From: Hetaerina americana
Lineage: Eukaryota > Arthropoda > Insecta > Odonata > Calopterygidae
Direction: 5' to 3'
NCBI GenBank assembly: GCA_022747635.1
Contig: JAKTNV010000603.1
Coordinates: 1-64,000 of the forward strand
Length of the DNA: 64,000 nucleotides
The notes below the pieces were generated by a model. It did no database searches, was not told where the DNA came from, and saw only the letters and a program-made list of their open reading frames with translations. The position numbers and the translations under genes are program-made. Position 1 is the first letter of the stretch; every line of letters starts with the position of its first letter. Positions 1 through 12,919 of the stretch are shown piece after piece.

Positions 1-2190
1 ACACTTTCGCTGAAGCAACTTTTATGCTCATTTCTTGTATTTCAAGGTTAATTCTGGGTTTTATTTTGTTTATTTGATGAAAATGAACAATAATGCACAC
101 TATGGAAACATTTTTGTTTGATTTGTGTCGAGTGAGATTTTCACCTAGAACCCAAAGGGGGGGGTATTGGCACTTTTCATGGAAAAATGTGAATAATTAA
201 ATTTTTTTAAAATGAAATATATAACTTCTAAACACCTTAAACATTCACTCTAAAACAGAAGATTGTTTTTTTTCGCAATATTTTTAGAAATTTGGGCTCT
301 TTTAGTAACATTAACACCTGGGCTGAAGCATCTTTTATGATCATTTATTGTCTTTCAGGATTCATTCTGGGTTTTATTTTATTTATTTGATGAAAATGAA
401 CAACAATACACACCTTGGATACATTTTTGTTTTATTTGTGTCGAGTGAGATTTTCACCTAGAACCCAAAAGGGGGGGGTATTGGCACTTTTCATGGAAAA
501 ATGTGAAAAATTAAATTTTCTAAAAATGAAATAAATGCCTTATAAACACCTCAAACATTCACTCTAAAACAGAAGATTGTTGTTTTTCGCAATATTTTTA
601 GAATTTTGGGCTTACTTAGTAACATTAACACTTGCGCTGAAGCATCTTTTCACCTCATTTCTTGTCTTTCGGGATTAATTCTGGGTTTTATTTTGTTTAT
701 TTGATGAAAATGAACAACAATACACACCATGGAAACATTTTTGTTTGATTTGTGTCGAGTGACATTTTCACCTAGAACCCAGAGGGGGGGAATGGGCACT
801 TTTCATGGAAAAATGTGAAAAATTAAATTTTCTAAAAATGAAATAAATGCCTTCTAAACACCTCAAACATTCACTCTAAAACAGAAATTGTTGTTTTTCG
901 CAATATTTTTAGAAATTTGGGCTCTTTTAGTAACATTGACACCTGGGCTGAAGCATCTTTTATGATCATTTATTGTCTTTCAGGATACATTCTGGGTTTT
1001 ATTTTGTTTATTTGATGAAAATTAACAATAATACACCGCATGGAAACATTTTTGTTTGATTTGTGTCGAGAGAGATTTTCACCTAGAACCCAAAGGGGGG
1101 GGGTATTGGCACTTTTCATGGAAAAATGTGAAAAATTAAATTTTCTAAAAATGAAATAAATGCTTTCTAAACACCTCAAACATTCACTCTAAAACAGAAA
1201 ATTGTTGTTTATCGCAATATTTTTAGAAATTTGGGCTCTTTTAGTAACATTATCACCTGGGCTGAAGCATCTTTTATGATCATTTATTCTTTCAGGATTC
1301 ATTCTGGGTTTTATTTTATTTATTTGATGAAAATGAACAACAATACACACCTTGGATACATTTTTGTTTGATTTGTGTCGAGTGAGATTTTCACCTAGAA
1401 CCCAAAGGGGGGGGTATTGGCACTTTTCATGAAAAAATGTGATTAATTAAATTTTTTTAAAATGAAATATATGCCTTCTAAACACCTTAAACATTCACTT
1501 TAAAACAGAAGATTGTTTTTTTTTCGCAATATTTTTAGAAATTTGGTCTCTTTTAGTAACATTAACACTTGCGCTGAAGCAACTTTTATGCTCATTTCTT
1601 GTCTTTCAGGATTAATTCTGGGTTTTATTTTGTTTATTTGATGAAAATGAACAACAATACACACCATGGAAACATTTTTGTTTGATTTGTGTCAAGTGAG
1701 ATTTTCACCTAGAACCCAAAGGGGGGGGTATCGGCACTTTTCATGGAAAAATGTAAAAAATTAAATTTTCTAAAAATGAAATAAATGCCTTCTAAACACC
1801 TCAAACATTCACTCTAGAGCAGAAGATTGTTGTTTTTCGCAAAATTTTTAGAAATTTGGGCTCTTTTAGTAACATTAACACTTTCGCTGAAGCAACTTTT
1901 ATGCTCATTTCTTGTATTTCAAGGTTAATTCTGGGTTTTATTTTGTTTATTTGATGAAAATGAACAATAATACACACCATGGAAACATTTTTGTTTGATT
2001 TGTGTCGAGTGAGATTTTCACCTAGAACCCAAAGTGGGGGGTATTGGCACTTTTCATGGAAAAATGTGAAAAATTAAATTTTCTAAAAATGAAATAAATG
2101 CCTTATAAACACCTCAAACATTCACTCTAGAACAGAAGATTGTTGTTTTTCGCAAAATTTTTAGAAATATGGGCTCTTTTAGTAACATTA
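1..2190 (+). repeat. Higher-order repeat unit 1 (seven monomers)
   Basis: Seven distinguishable monomers (A-G) start at 1, 314, 628, 939, 1253, 1565 and 1878. A has the private variant aataatgcacactatgg. C has gaagcatcttttcacctc, gtgacattttcacc and cagagggggggaatgggc. D has gagagagattttc. F has gtcaagtgag. The order restarts at 2191 with a copy of A that matches the first for at least its first 100 bases, giving a higher-order period of 2190 bp. Confidence 0.9.
1878..2190 (+). repeat. Representative monomer, TTTCG class
   Basis: This monomer shows the TTTCG class: acactttcgctgaagcaac, then ttttatgctcatttcttg, gtatttcaaggttaattc and caccatggaaac (a CCATGG hexamer). Many members carry acaataatacacacc rather than acaacaatacacacc, and cgcaaaatttttag rather than cgcaatatttttag in the preceding monomer. 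Members recur across the window, for example at 8766, 14094, 25056, 39238 and 51965. In this copy the G-tract reads aaagtggggggtattgg. Confidence 0.85.
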
Positions 2191-4067
2191 ACACTTTCGC
2201 TGAAGCAACTTTTATGCTCATTTCTTGTATTTCAAGGTTAATTCTGGGTTTTATTTTGTTTATTTGATGAAAATGAACAATAATGCACACTATGGAAACA
2301 TTTTTGTTTGATTTGTGTCGAGTGAGATTTTCACCTAGAACCCAAAGGGGGGGGGTATTGGCACTTTTCATGGAAAAATGTGAATAATTAAATTTTTTAA
2401 AAATGAAATATATAACTTCTAAACACCTTAAACATTCACTCTAAAACAGAAGATTGTTTTTTTTCGCAATATTTTTAGAAATTTGGGCTCTTTTAGTAAC
2501 ATTAACACCTGGGCTGAAGCATCTTTTATGATCATTTATTGTCTTTCAGGATTCATTCTGGGTTTTATTTTATTTATTTGATGAAAATGAACAACAATAC
2601 ACACCTTGGATACATTTTTGTTTTATTTGTGTCGAGTGAGATTTTCACCTAGAACCCAAAAGGGGGGGGTATTGGCACTTTTCATGGAAAAATGTGAAAA
2701 ATTATATTTTCTAAAAATGAAATAAATGCCTTATAAACACCTCAAACATTCACTCTAAAACAGAAGATTGTTGTTTTTCGCAATATTTTTAGAATTTTGG
2801 GCTCACTTAGTAACATTAACACTTGCGCTGAAGCATCTTTTCACCTCATTTCTTGTCTTTCGGGATTAATTCTGGGTTTTATTTTGTTTATTTGATGAAA
2901 ATGAACAACAATACACACCATGGAAACATTTTTGTTTGATTTGTGTCGAGTGACATTTTCACCTAGAACCCAGAGGGGGGGAATGGGCACTTTTCATGGA
3001 AAAATGTGAAAAATTAAATTTTCTAAAAATGAAATAAATGCCTTCTAAACACCTCAAACATTCACTCTAAAACAGAAATTGTTGTTTTTCGCAATATTTT
3101 TAGAAATTTGGGCTCTTTTAGTAACATTGACACCTGGGCTGAAGCAACCTTTATGATCATTTATTGTCTTTCAGGATACATTCTGGGTTTTATTTTGTTT
3201 ATTTGATGAAAAATAACAATAATACACACCATGGAAACATTTTTGTTTGATTTGTGTCGAGAGAGATTTTCACCTAGAACCCAAAGAGGGTATTGGCACT
3301 TTTCATGGAAAAATGTGAAAAATTAAATTTTCTAAAAATGAAATAAATGCTTTCTAAACACCTCAAACATTCACTCTAAAACAGAAAATTGTTGTTTTTC
3401 GCAATATTTTTAGAAATTTGGGCTCTTTTAGTAACATTAATACCTGGGCTGAAGCATCTTTTATGATCATTTATTGTCTTTCAGGATTCATTCTGGGTTT
3501 TATTTTATTTATTTGATGAAAATGAACAACAATACACACCTTGGATACATTTTTGTTTGATTTGTGTCGAGTGAGATTTTCACCTAGAACCCAAAGGGGG
3601 GGGTATTGGCACTTTTCATGAAAAAATGTGATTAATTAAATTTTTTTAAAATGAAATATATGCCTTCTAAACACCTTAAACATTCACTTTAAAACAGAAG
3701 ATTGTTTTTTTTCGCAATATTTTTAGAAATTTGGTCTCTTTTAGTAACATTAACACTTGCGCTGAAGCAACTTTTATGCTCATTTCTTGTCTTTCAGGAT
3801 TAATTCTGGGTTTTATTTTGTTTATTTGATGAAAATGAACAACAATACACACCATGGAAACATTTTTGTTTGATTTGTGTCAAAAGAGATTTTCACCTAG
3901 AACCCAAAGGGGGGGGGTATTGGCACTTTTCATGGAAAAATGTGAAAAATTAAATTTTCTAAAAATGAAATAAATGCCTTATAAACACCTCAAACATTCA
4001 CTCTAGAACAGAAGATTGTTTTTTTTTCGCAAAATTTTTAGAAATTTGGGCTCTTTTAGTAACATTA
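2191..4067 (+). repeat. Higher-order repeat unit 2 (six monomers, G lost)
   Basis: Starts are at 2191, 2505, 2819, 3130, 3440 and 3753. The order A-B-C-D-E-F is kept, but monomer G is missing as a separate unit. The last monomer opens as F (acacttgcgctgaagcaac) and ends as G (ccttataaacacc, ctctagaacag, cgcaaaatttttag), so it is an F/G hybrid left by deletion of one monomer equivalent. The hybrid also carries gtcaaaagagattttc, seen again near 12340. Confidence 0.85.
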
Positions 4068-5943
4068 ACACTTTCGCTGAAGCAACTTTTATGCTCATTT
4101 CTTGTATTTCAAGGTTAATTCTGGGTTTTATTTTGTTTATTTGATGAAAATGAACAATAATGCACACTATGGAAACATTTTTGTTTGATTTGTGTCGAGT
4201 GAGATTTTCACCTAGAACCCAAAGGGGGGGGTATTGGCACTTTTCATGGAAAAATGTGAATAATTAAATTTTTTTAAAATGAAATATATAACTTCTAAAC
4301 ACCTTAAACATTCACTCTAAAACAGAAGATTGTTTTTTTTCGCAATATTTTTAGAAATTTGGGCTCTTTTAGTAACATTAACACCTGGGCTGAAGCATCT
4401 TTTATGATCATTTATTGTCTTTCAGGATTCATTCTGGGTTTTATTTTATTTATTTGATGAAAATGAACAACAATACACACCTTGGATACATTTTTGTTTT
4501 ATTTGTGTCGAGTGAGATTTACACCTTGAACCCAAAAGGGGGGGTATTGGCACTTTTCATGGAAAAATGTGAAAAATTAAATTTTCTAAAAATGAAATAA
4601 ATGCCTTATAAACACCTCAAACATTCACTCTAAAACAGAAGATTGTTGTTTTTCGCAATATTTTTAGAATTTTGGGCTTACTTAGTAACATTAACACTTG
4701 CGCTGAAGCATCTTTTCACCTCATTTCTTGTCTTTCGGGATTAATTCTGGGTTTTATTTTGTTTATTTGATGAAAATGAACAACAATACACACCATGGAA
4801 ACATTTTTGTTTGATTTGTGTCGAGTGACATTTTCACCTAGAACCCAGAGGGGGGGAATGGGCACTTTTCATGGAAAAATGTGAAAAATTAAATTTTCTA
4901 AAAATGAAATAAATGCCTTTTAAACACCTCAAACATTCACTCTAAAACAGAAATTGTTGTTTTTCGCAATATTTTTAGAAATTTGGGCTCTTTTAGTAAC
5001 ATTGACTCCTGGGCTGAAGCATCTTTTATGATCATTTATTGTCTTTCAGGATTCATTCTGGGTTTTATTTTATTTATTTGATGAAAATGAACAACAATAC
5101 ACACCTTGGATACATTTTTGTTTGATTTGTGTCGAGTGAGATTTTCACCTAGAACCCAAAGGGGGGGGTATTGGCACTTTTCATGAAAAAATGTGATTAA
5201 TTAAATTTTTTTAAAATGAAATATATGCCTTCTAAACACCTTAAACATTCACTTTAAAACAGAAGATTGTTTTTTTTCGCAATATTTTTAGAAATTTGGT
5301 CTCTTTTAGTAACATTAACACTTGCGCTGAAGCAACTTTTATGCTCATTTCTTGTCTTTCAGGATTAATTCTGGGTTTTATTTTGTTTATTTGATGAAAA
5401 TGAACAACAATACACACCATGGAAACATTTTTGTTTGATTTGTGTCAAGTGAGATTTTCACCTAGAACCCAAAGGGGGGGGTATTGGAACTTTTCATGGA
5501 AAAATGTGAAAAATTAAATTTTCTAAAAATGAAATAAATGCCTTATAAACACCTCAAACATTCACTCTAGAACAGAAGATTGTTGTTTTTCGCAAAATTT
5601 TTAGAAATTTGGGCTCTTTTAGTAACATTAACACTTTCGCTGAAGCAACTTTTATGCTCATTTCTTGTATTTCAAGGTTAATTCTGGGTTTTATTTTGTT
5701 TATTTGATGAAAATGAACAATAATACACACCATGGAAACATTTTTGTTTGATTTGTGTCGAGTGAGATTTTCACCTAGAACCCAAAGTGGGGGGTATTGG
5801 CACTTTTCATGGAAAAATGTGAAAAATTAAATTTTCTAAAAATGAAATAAATGCCTTATAAACACCTCAAACATTCACTCTAGAACAGAAGATTGTTGTT
5901 TTTCGCAAAATTTTTAGAAATTTGGGCTCTTTTAGTAACATTA
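4068..5943 (+). repeat. Higher-order repeat unit 3 (six monomers, D/E fused)
   Basis: Starts are at 4068, 4381, 4694, 5005, 5318 and 5631. The fourth monomer begins like D (attgactcctgggctg, from attgacacctgggctg) and continues like E (ggattcattctgggttttattttattt), so D and E have been fused and one monomer equivalent deleted. G is retained here. Units 2 and 3 therefore arose from the seven-monomer form by two different deletions. Confidence 0.85.
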
Positions 5944-7590
5944 ACACTTTCGCTGAAGCAACTTTTATGCTCATTTCTTGTATTTCAAGGTTAATTCTGG
6001 GTTTTATTTTGTTTATTTGATGAAAATGAAAAATAATGCACACTATGGAAACATTTTTGTTTGATTTGTGTCGAGTGAGATTTTCACCTAGAACCCAAAG
6101 GGGGGGGTATTGGCACTTTTCATGGAAAAATGTGAATAATTAAATTTTTTTAAAATGAAATATATAACTTCTAAACACCTTAAACATTCACTCTAAAACA
6201 GAAGATTGTTTTTTTTCGCAATATTTTTAGAAATTTGGGCTCTTTTAGTAACATTAACACCTGGGCTGAAGCATCTTTTATGATCATTTATTGTCTTTCA
6301 GGATTCATTCTGGGTTTTATTTTATTTATTTGATGAAAATGAACAACAATACACACCTTGGATACATTTTTGTTTTATTTGTGTCGAGTGAGATTTTCAC
6401 CTAGAACCCAAAAGGGGGGGGTATTGGCACTTTTCATGGAAAAATGTGAAAAATTAAATTTTCTAAAAATGAAATAAATGCCTTATAAACACCTCAAACA
6501 TTCACTCTAAAACAGAAGATTGTTGTTTTTCGCAATATTTTTAGAATTTTGGGCTCACTTAGTAACATTAACACTTGCGCTGAAGCATCTTTTCACCTCA
6601 TTTCTTGTCTTTCGGGATTAATTCTGGGTTTTATTTTGTTTATTTGATGAAAATGAACAACAATACACACCATGGAAACATTTTTGTTTGATTTGTGTCG
6701 AGTGACATTTTCACCTAGAACCCAGAGGGGGGGAATGGGCACTTTTCATGGAAAAATGTGAAAAATTAAATTTTCTAAAAATGAAATAAATGCCTTCTAA
6801 ACACCTCAAACATTCACTCTAAAACAGAAATTGTTGTTTTTCGCAATATTTTTAGAAATTTGGGCTCTTTTAGTAACATTGACACCTGGGCTGAAGCATC
6901 TTTTATGATCATTTATTGTCTTTCAGGATACATTCTGGGTTTTATTTTGTTTATTTGATGAAAATTAACAATAATACACACCATGGAAACATTTTTGTTT
7001 GATTTGTGTCGAGAGAGATTTTCACCTAGAACCCAAAGGGGGGGGGTATTGGCACTTTTCATGGAAAAATGTGAAAAATTAAATTTTCTAAAAATGAAAT
7101 AAATGCTTTCTAAACACCTCAAACATTCACTCTAAAACAGAAAATTGTTGTTTTTCGCAATATTTTTAGAAATTTGGGCTCTTTTAGTAACATTAATACC
7201 TAGGCTGAAGCATCTTTTATGATCATTTATTGTCTTTCAGGATTCATTCTGGGTTTTATTTTATTTATTTGATGAAAATGAACAACAATACACACCTTGG
7301 ATACATTTTTGTTTGATTTGTGTCGAGTGAGATTTTCACCTAGAACCCAAAGGGGGGGGTATTGGCACTTTTCATGAAAAAATTTGATTAATTAAATTTT
7401 TTTAAAATGAAATATATGCCTTCTAAACACCTTAAACATTCACTTTAAAACAGAAGATTGTTTTTTTTCGCAATATTTTTAGAAATTTGGTCTCTTTTAG
7501 TAACATTAACACTTGCGCTGAAGCAACTTTTATGCTCATTTCTTGTCTTTCAGGATTAATTCTGGGTTTTATTTTGTTTATTTGATGAAA
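5944..7590 (+). repeat. Higher-order repeat unit 4 (partial)
   Basis: The A-B-C-D-E order restarts at 5944, 6257, 6571, 6882 and 7196. It breaks in the sixth monomer (start 7509), which begins as F but switches to ccttggatac and ttgatttctgttgagtgag near 7590-7605. From there the array follows a different pattern that is also found near 12930, so this is the right edge of the regular higher-order region in this window. Confidence 0.8.
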
Positions 7591-9670
7591 ATGAACAACA
7601 ATACACACCTTGGATACATTTTTGTTTGATTTCTGTTGAGTGAGATTTTCACCTAGAACCCAAAGGGGGGGGTATTGGCACTTTTCATGAAAAATGTGAT
7701 TAATTAAATTTTCTAAAAATAAAATAAATGCCTTCTAAACACCTCAAACATTCGCTCTAAATCAGAAGATTGTTTTTTTTCGCAATATTTTTAGAAATTT
7801 GGGCTCTTTTAGTAACATTAACACCTGGGCTGAAGCATCTTTTATGATAATTTATTGTCTTTCAGGATTCATTCTGGGTTTTATTTTATTTATTTGATGA
7901 AAATGAACAACAATACACACCTTGGATACATTTTTGTTTGATTTGTGTCGAGTGAGATTTTCACCTAGAACCCAAAGAGGGGGGGGGTATTGGCACTTTT
8001 CATGGAAAAATGTGAATAATTAAATTTTTTTTAAATGAAATATATGCCTTCTAAACACCTTAAACATTCACTCTAAAATAAAAGATTGTTTTTTTTCGCA
8101 ATATTTTTAGAAATTTGGGCTCTTTTAGTAACATTAACACCTGGGCTGAAGCATCTTTTATGATCATTTATTGTCTTTCAGGATTCATTCTGGGTTTTAT
8201 ATTATTTATTTGATGAAAATGAACAACAATACACACCTTGGATACATTTTTGTTTGATTTGTGTCGAGTGAGATTTTCATTTAGAACCCAAAGGGGGGGA
8301 TATTGGCACTTTTCATGGAAAAATGTGATTAATTAATTTTTTTTAAAATGATATATATGCCTTCTAAACACCTTAAACATTCACTCTAAAACAGAAGATT
8401 GTTTTTTTTCGCAATATTTTTAGAAATTTGGTCTCTTTTAGTAACATTAACACTAGCGCTGAAGCAACTTTTATGCTCATTTCTTGTCTTTCAGGATTAA
8501 TTCTGGGTTTTATTTGGTTTATTTGATGAAAATGAACAACAATACACACCATGGAAACATTTTTGTTTGATTTGTGTCGAGTGAGTTTTTCACCTAGAAC
8601 CCAAAGAGGGGGGGGGTATTGGCACTTTTCATGGAAAAATGTGAAAAATTAAATTTTCTAAAAATGAAATAAATGCCTTATAAACACCTCAAACATTCAC
8701 TCTAGAACAGAAGATTGTTGTTTTTCGTAAAATTTTTAGAAATTTGGGCTCTTTTAGTAACATTAACACTTTCGCTGAAGCAACTTTTATGCTCATTTCT
8801 TGTATTTCAAGGTTAATTCTGGGTTTTATTTTGTTTATTTGATGAAAATGAACAATAATACACACCATGGAAACATTTTTGTTTGATTTGTGTCGAGTGA
8901 GATTTTCACCTAGAACCCAAAGGGGGGGGTATATGCACTTTTCATGGAAAAATGTAAAAAATTAAATTTTCTAAAAATGAAATAAATGCCTTATAAACAC
9001 CTCAAACATTCACTCTAGAACAGAAGATTGTTGTTTTTCGCAAAATTTTTAGAAATTTGGGCTCTTTTAGTAACATTAACACGTTCGCTGAAGCAACTTT
9101 TATGCTCATTTCTTGTATTTCAAGGTTAATTCTGGGTTTTATTTTGTTTATTTGATGAAAATGAACAATAATACACACCATGGAAACATTTTTGTTTGAT
9201 TTGTGACGAGTGAGATTTTCACCTAGAACCCAAAGGGGGGGGTATTGGCACTTTTCATGGAAAAATGTGAAAAATTAAATTTTCTAAAAATGAAATAAAT
9301 GCCTTCTAAACACCTCAAACATTCGCTCTAAATCAGAAGATTGTTTTTTTTCGCAATATTTTTAGAAATTTGGGCTCTTTTAGTAACATTAACACCTGGG
9401 CTGAAGCATCTTTTATGATAATTTATTGTCTTTCAGGATTCATTCTGGGTTTTATTTTATTTATTTGATGAAAATGAACAACAATACACACCTTGGATAC
9501 ATTTTTGTTTGATTTGTGTCGAGTGAGATTTTCACCTAGAACCCAAAGGGGGGGGGGGGGTATTGGCACTTTTCATGGAAAAATGTGAATAATTAAATTT
9601 TTTTAAAATGAAATATATAACTTCTAAACACCTTAAACATTCACTGTAAAACAGAAGATTGTTTTTTTCG
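7590..9670 (+). repeat. Duplicated block B, copy 1 (~2.1 kb)
   Basis: Monomers starting at 7821, 8137, 8450, 8766, 9079 and 9392 correspond one to one with those at 13151, 13464, 13776, 14094, 14407 and 14720, at an offset close to 5328 bp. Shared private variants include ttctgttgagtgag, atgataatttattg, ttttatattatttatttg, acactagcgctg, tatttggtttatttg, acacgttcgctg, tatatgcacttttc and ctaaatcagaag. The copies differ by a few substitutions and by G- and T-tract lengths. Confidence 0.85.
9548..9560 (+). repeat. Longest G-tract (13 G)
   Basis: The G-tract between aacccaaa and tattggcac is usually 7-9 G but reaches 13 uninterrupted G here. Its counterpart in the duplicated block near 14876 is shorter. 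This is direct evidence of slippage at the homopolymer after block duplication, or of sequencing uncertainty in homopolymers. Confidence 0.75.
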
Positions 9671-12600
9671 CAATATTTTTAGAAATTTGGGCTCTTTTAG
9701 TAACATTAACACCTGGGCTGAAGCATCTTTTATGATCATTTATTGTCTTTCAGGATTCATTCTGGGTTTTATTTTATTTATTTGATGAAAATGAACAACA
9801 ATACACACCTTGGATACATTTTTGTTTGATTTGTGTTAAGTGAGATTTTCACCTAGAACCCAAAGGGGTATTGGCACTTTTCATGGAAAAATGTGAAAAA
9901 TTAAATTTTCTAAAAATGAAATAAATGCCTTATAAACACCTCAAACATTCACTCTAGAACAGAAGATTGTTGTTTTTCGCAAAATTTTTAGAAATTTGGA
10001 CTCTTTTAGTAGCATTAACACTTTCGCTGAAGCAACTTTTATGCTCATTTCTTGTATTTCAAGGTTAATTCTGGGTTTTATTTTGTTTATTTGATGAAAA
10101 TGAACAATAATACACACCATGGAAACATTTTTGTTTGATTTGTGTCGAGTGAGATTTTCACCTAGAACCCAAAGGGGGGGGGTATTGACACTTTTCATGG
10201 AAAAATGTGAAAAATTAAATTTTCTAAAAATGAAATAAATGCCTTATAAACACCTCAAATATTCACTCTAGAACAGAAGATTGTTGTTTTTCGCAAAATT
10301 TTTAGAAATTTGGGCTCTTTTAGTAACATTAACACTTTCGCTGAAGCAACTTTTATGCTCATTTCTTGTATTTCAAGGTTAATTCTGGGTTTTATTTTGT
10401 TTATTTGATGAAAATGAACAATAATACACACCATGGAAACATTTTTGTTTGATTTGTGTCGTGTGAGATTTTCACCTAGAACCCAAAGGGGGGGGGGTGT
10501 TGGCACTTTTCATGGAAAAATGTGAAAAATTAAATTTTCTAAAAATGAAATAAATGCTTTCTAAACACCTCAAACATTCACTCTAAAACAAAAGATTGTA
10601 GTTTTTTGCAATATTTTTAGAAATTTGGGCTCTTTTAGTAACATTAACACTTGGGCTGAAGCATCTTTTATGATCATTTATTGTCTTTCAGGATACATTC
10701 TGGGTTTTTTTTGTTTATTTGATGAAAATGAACAACAATACACACCTTGGATACATTTTTGTTTGATTTGTGTCGAGTGTGATTTTCACCTAGAACCCAA
10801 AGGTGGGGGTATTATTGTCACTTTTCATGGAAAAATGTGAAAAATTAAATTTTCTAAAAATGAAATAAATGCCTTCTAAACACCTCAAACATTCACTCTA
10901 AAACAGAAGATTGTTGTTTTTCACAATATTTTTAGAAATTTGGGCTCTTTTAGTAACATTAACACTTTCGCTGGAGCAACTTTAATGCTCATTTCTTGTC
11001 TTTCAGGATTAATTCTGGGTTTTATTTTGTTTATTTGATGAAAATGATCAACCAAAAACACTATGAAACATTTTTGTTTGATTTGTTTCGAGTGAGATTT
11101 TCACCTAGAACCCAAAGGGGTATCGGAACTTTTCATGGAAAAATGTGAAAAATTAAATTTTTTAAAAATGAAATTAATGCCTTATAAACACCTCAAACAT
11201 TCACTCTAAAACAGAAAATTATTGTTTTTCGCAATATTTTTAGAAATTTGGGCTCTTTTAGTAACATAAACACCTGGGCTGAAGCATCTTTTATGAACAT
11301 TTATTGTCTTTCAGGATACATTCTGGGTTTTATTTTGTTTATTTGATGAAAATGAACAACAATACACACCTTGGATACATTTTTGTTTGATTTGTGTCGA
11401 GTGAGATTTTCACCTAGAACCCAAAGGGGGGGGTATTGGCACTTTTCATGGAAAAATGTGAAAAATTAAATTTTCTAAAAATGAAATAAATGCCTTCTAA
11501 ACACCTCAAACATTCACTCTAAAACAGAAGATTGTTGTTTTTCGCAATATTTTTAGAAATTTGGGCTCTTTTAGTAACATTAACACCTGGGCTGAAGCAT
11601 CTTTTATGATCATTTATTGTCTTTCAGGATTCATTCTGGGTTTTATTTTATTTATTTGATGAAAATGAACAACAATACACACCTTGGATACATTTTTGTT
11701 TGATTTGTGTCGAGTGAGATTTTCACCTAGAACCCAAAGGGGGGGGTATTGGCACTTTTCATGAAAAAATTTGATTAATTAAATTTTTTTAAAATGAAAT
11801 ATATGCCTTCTAAACACCTTAAACATTCACTTTAAAACAGAAGATTGTTGTTTTTCGCAATATTTTTAGAAATTTGGGCTCTTTTAGTAACATTAACACC
11901 TGGGCTGAAGCATCTTTTATGATCATTTATTGTCTTTCAGGATTCATTCTGGGTTTTATTTTATTTATTTGATGAAAATGAACAACAATACACACCTTGG
12001 ATACATTTTTGTTTGATTTGTGTCGAGTGAGATTTTCACCTAGAACCCAAAGGGGGGGGTATTGGCACTTTTCATGAAAAAATTTGATTAATTAAATTTT
12101 TTTAAAATGAAATATATGCCTTCTAAACACCTTAAACATTCACTTTAAAACAGAAGATTGTTTTTTTTCGCAATATTTTTAGAAATTTGGTCTCTTTTAG
12201 TAACATTAACACTTGCGCTGAAGCAACTTTTATGCTCATTTCTTGTCTTTCAGGATTAATTCTGGGTTTTATTTTGTTTATTTGATGAAAATGAACAACA
12301 ATACACACCATGGAAACATTTTTGTTTGATTTGTGTCAAAAGAGATTTTCACCTAGAACCCAAAGGGGGGGGTATTGGCACTTTTCATGGAAAAATGTGA
12401 AAAATTAAATTTTCTAAAAATGAAATAAATGCCTTATAAACACCTCAAACATTCACTCTAAAACAAAAGATTGTAGTTTTTCGCAATATTTTTAGAAATT
12501 TGGGCTCTTTTAGTAACATAAACACTTGGGCTGAAGCATCTTTTATGATCATTTATTGTCTTTCAGGATACATTCTGGGTTTTATTTTGTTTATTTGATG

Positions 12601-12919
12601 AAAATGAACAACAATACACACCTTGGATACATTTTTGTTTGATTTCTGTCGAGTGTGATTTTCACCTAGAACCCAAAGGTGGGGGTATTTTTGTCACTTT
12701 TCATGGAAAAATGTGAAAAATTAAATTTTCTAAAAATGAAATAAATGCCTTCTAAAAACCTCAAACATTCACTCTTAAACAGAAGATTGTTGTTTTTCAC
12801 AATATTTTTAGAAATTTGGGCTCTTTTAGTAACATTAACACTTTCGCTGAAGCAACTTTTATGCTCATTTCTTGTATTTCAAGGTTAATTCTGGGTTTTA
12901 TTTTGTTTATTTGATGAAA
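9671..12919 (+). repeat. Mixed-class monomer stretch
   Basis: Monomers start at 9709, 10018, 10332, 10647, 10962, 11270, 11583, 11896, 12209, 12522 and 12838. Two successive TTTCG monomers (10018, 10332) are followed by a GTGGGGG class monomer (10647). The monomer at 10962 has an abbreviated G-tract, aaaggggtatcggaac, with atgatcaaccaaaaacac, and is one of the more divergent copies. The monomer at 12209 shares gtcaaaagagattttc with the F/G hybrid at 3753. Nothing non-satellite is present. Confidence 0.8.
11583..12208 (+). repeat. Tandem monomer doublet
   Basis: The two adjacent monomers starting at 11583 and 11896 appear the same from acacctgggctg through cattcactttaaaacag, including the private gaaaaaatttgattaatt also seen in the monomer at 7196. 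They diverge only near the end, where the second has a longer T-run and ttagaaatttggtctc. This looks like a recent duplication of one monomer by a 313-bp register shift. Confidence 0.75.

Noticed and set aside
1..20. CENP-B box candidates at ttcgctgaagcaac in TTTCG monomers
   Set aside because: The motif matches TTCG-N4-A but lacks the CGGG half of the known recognition core, and other classes lose even the TTCG.
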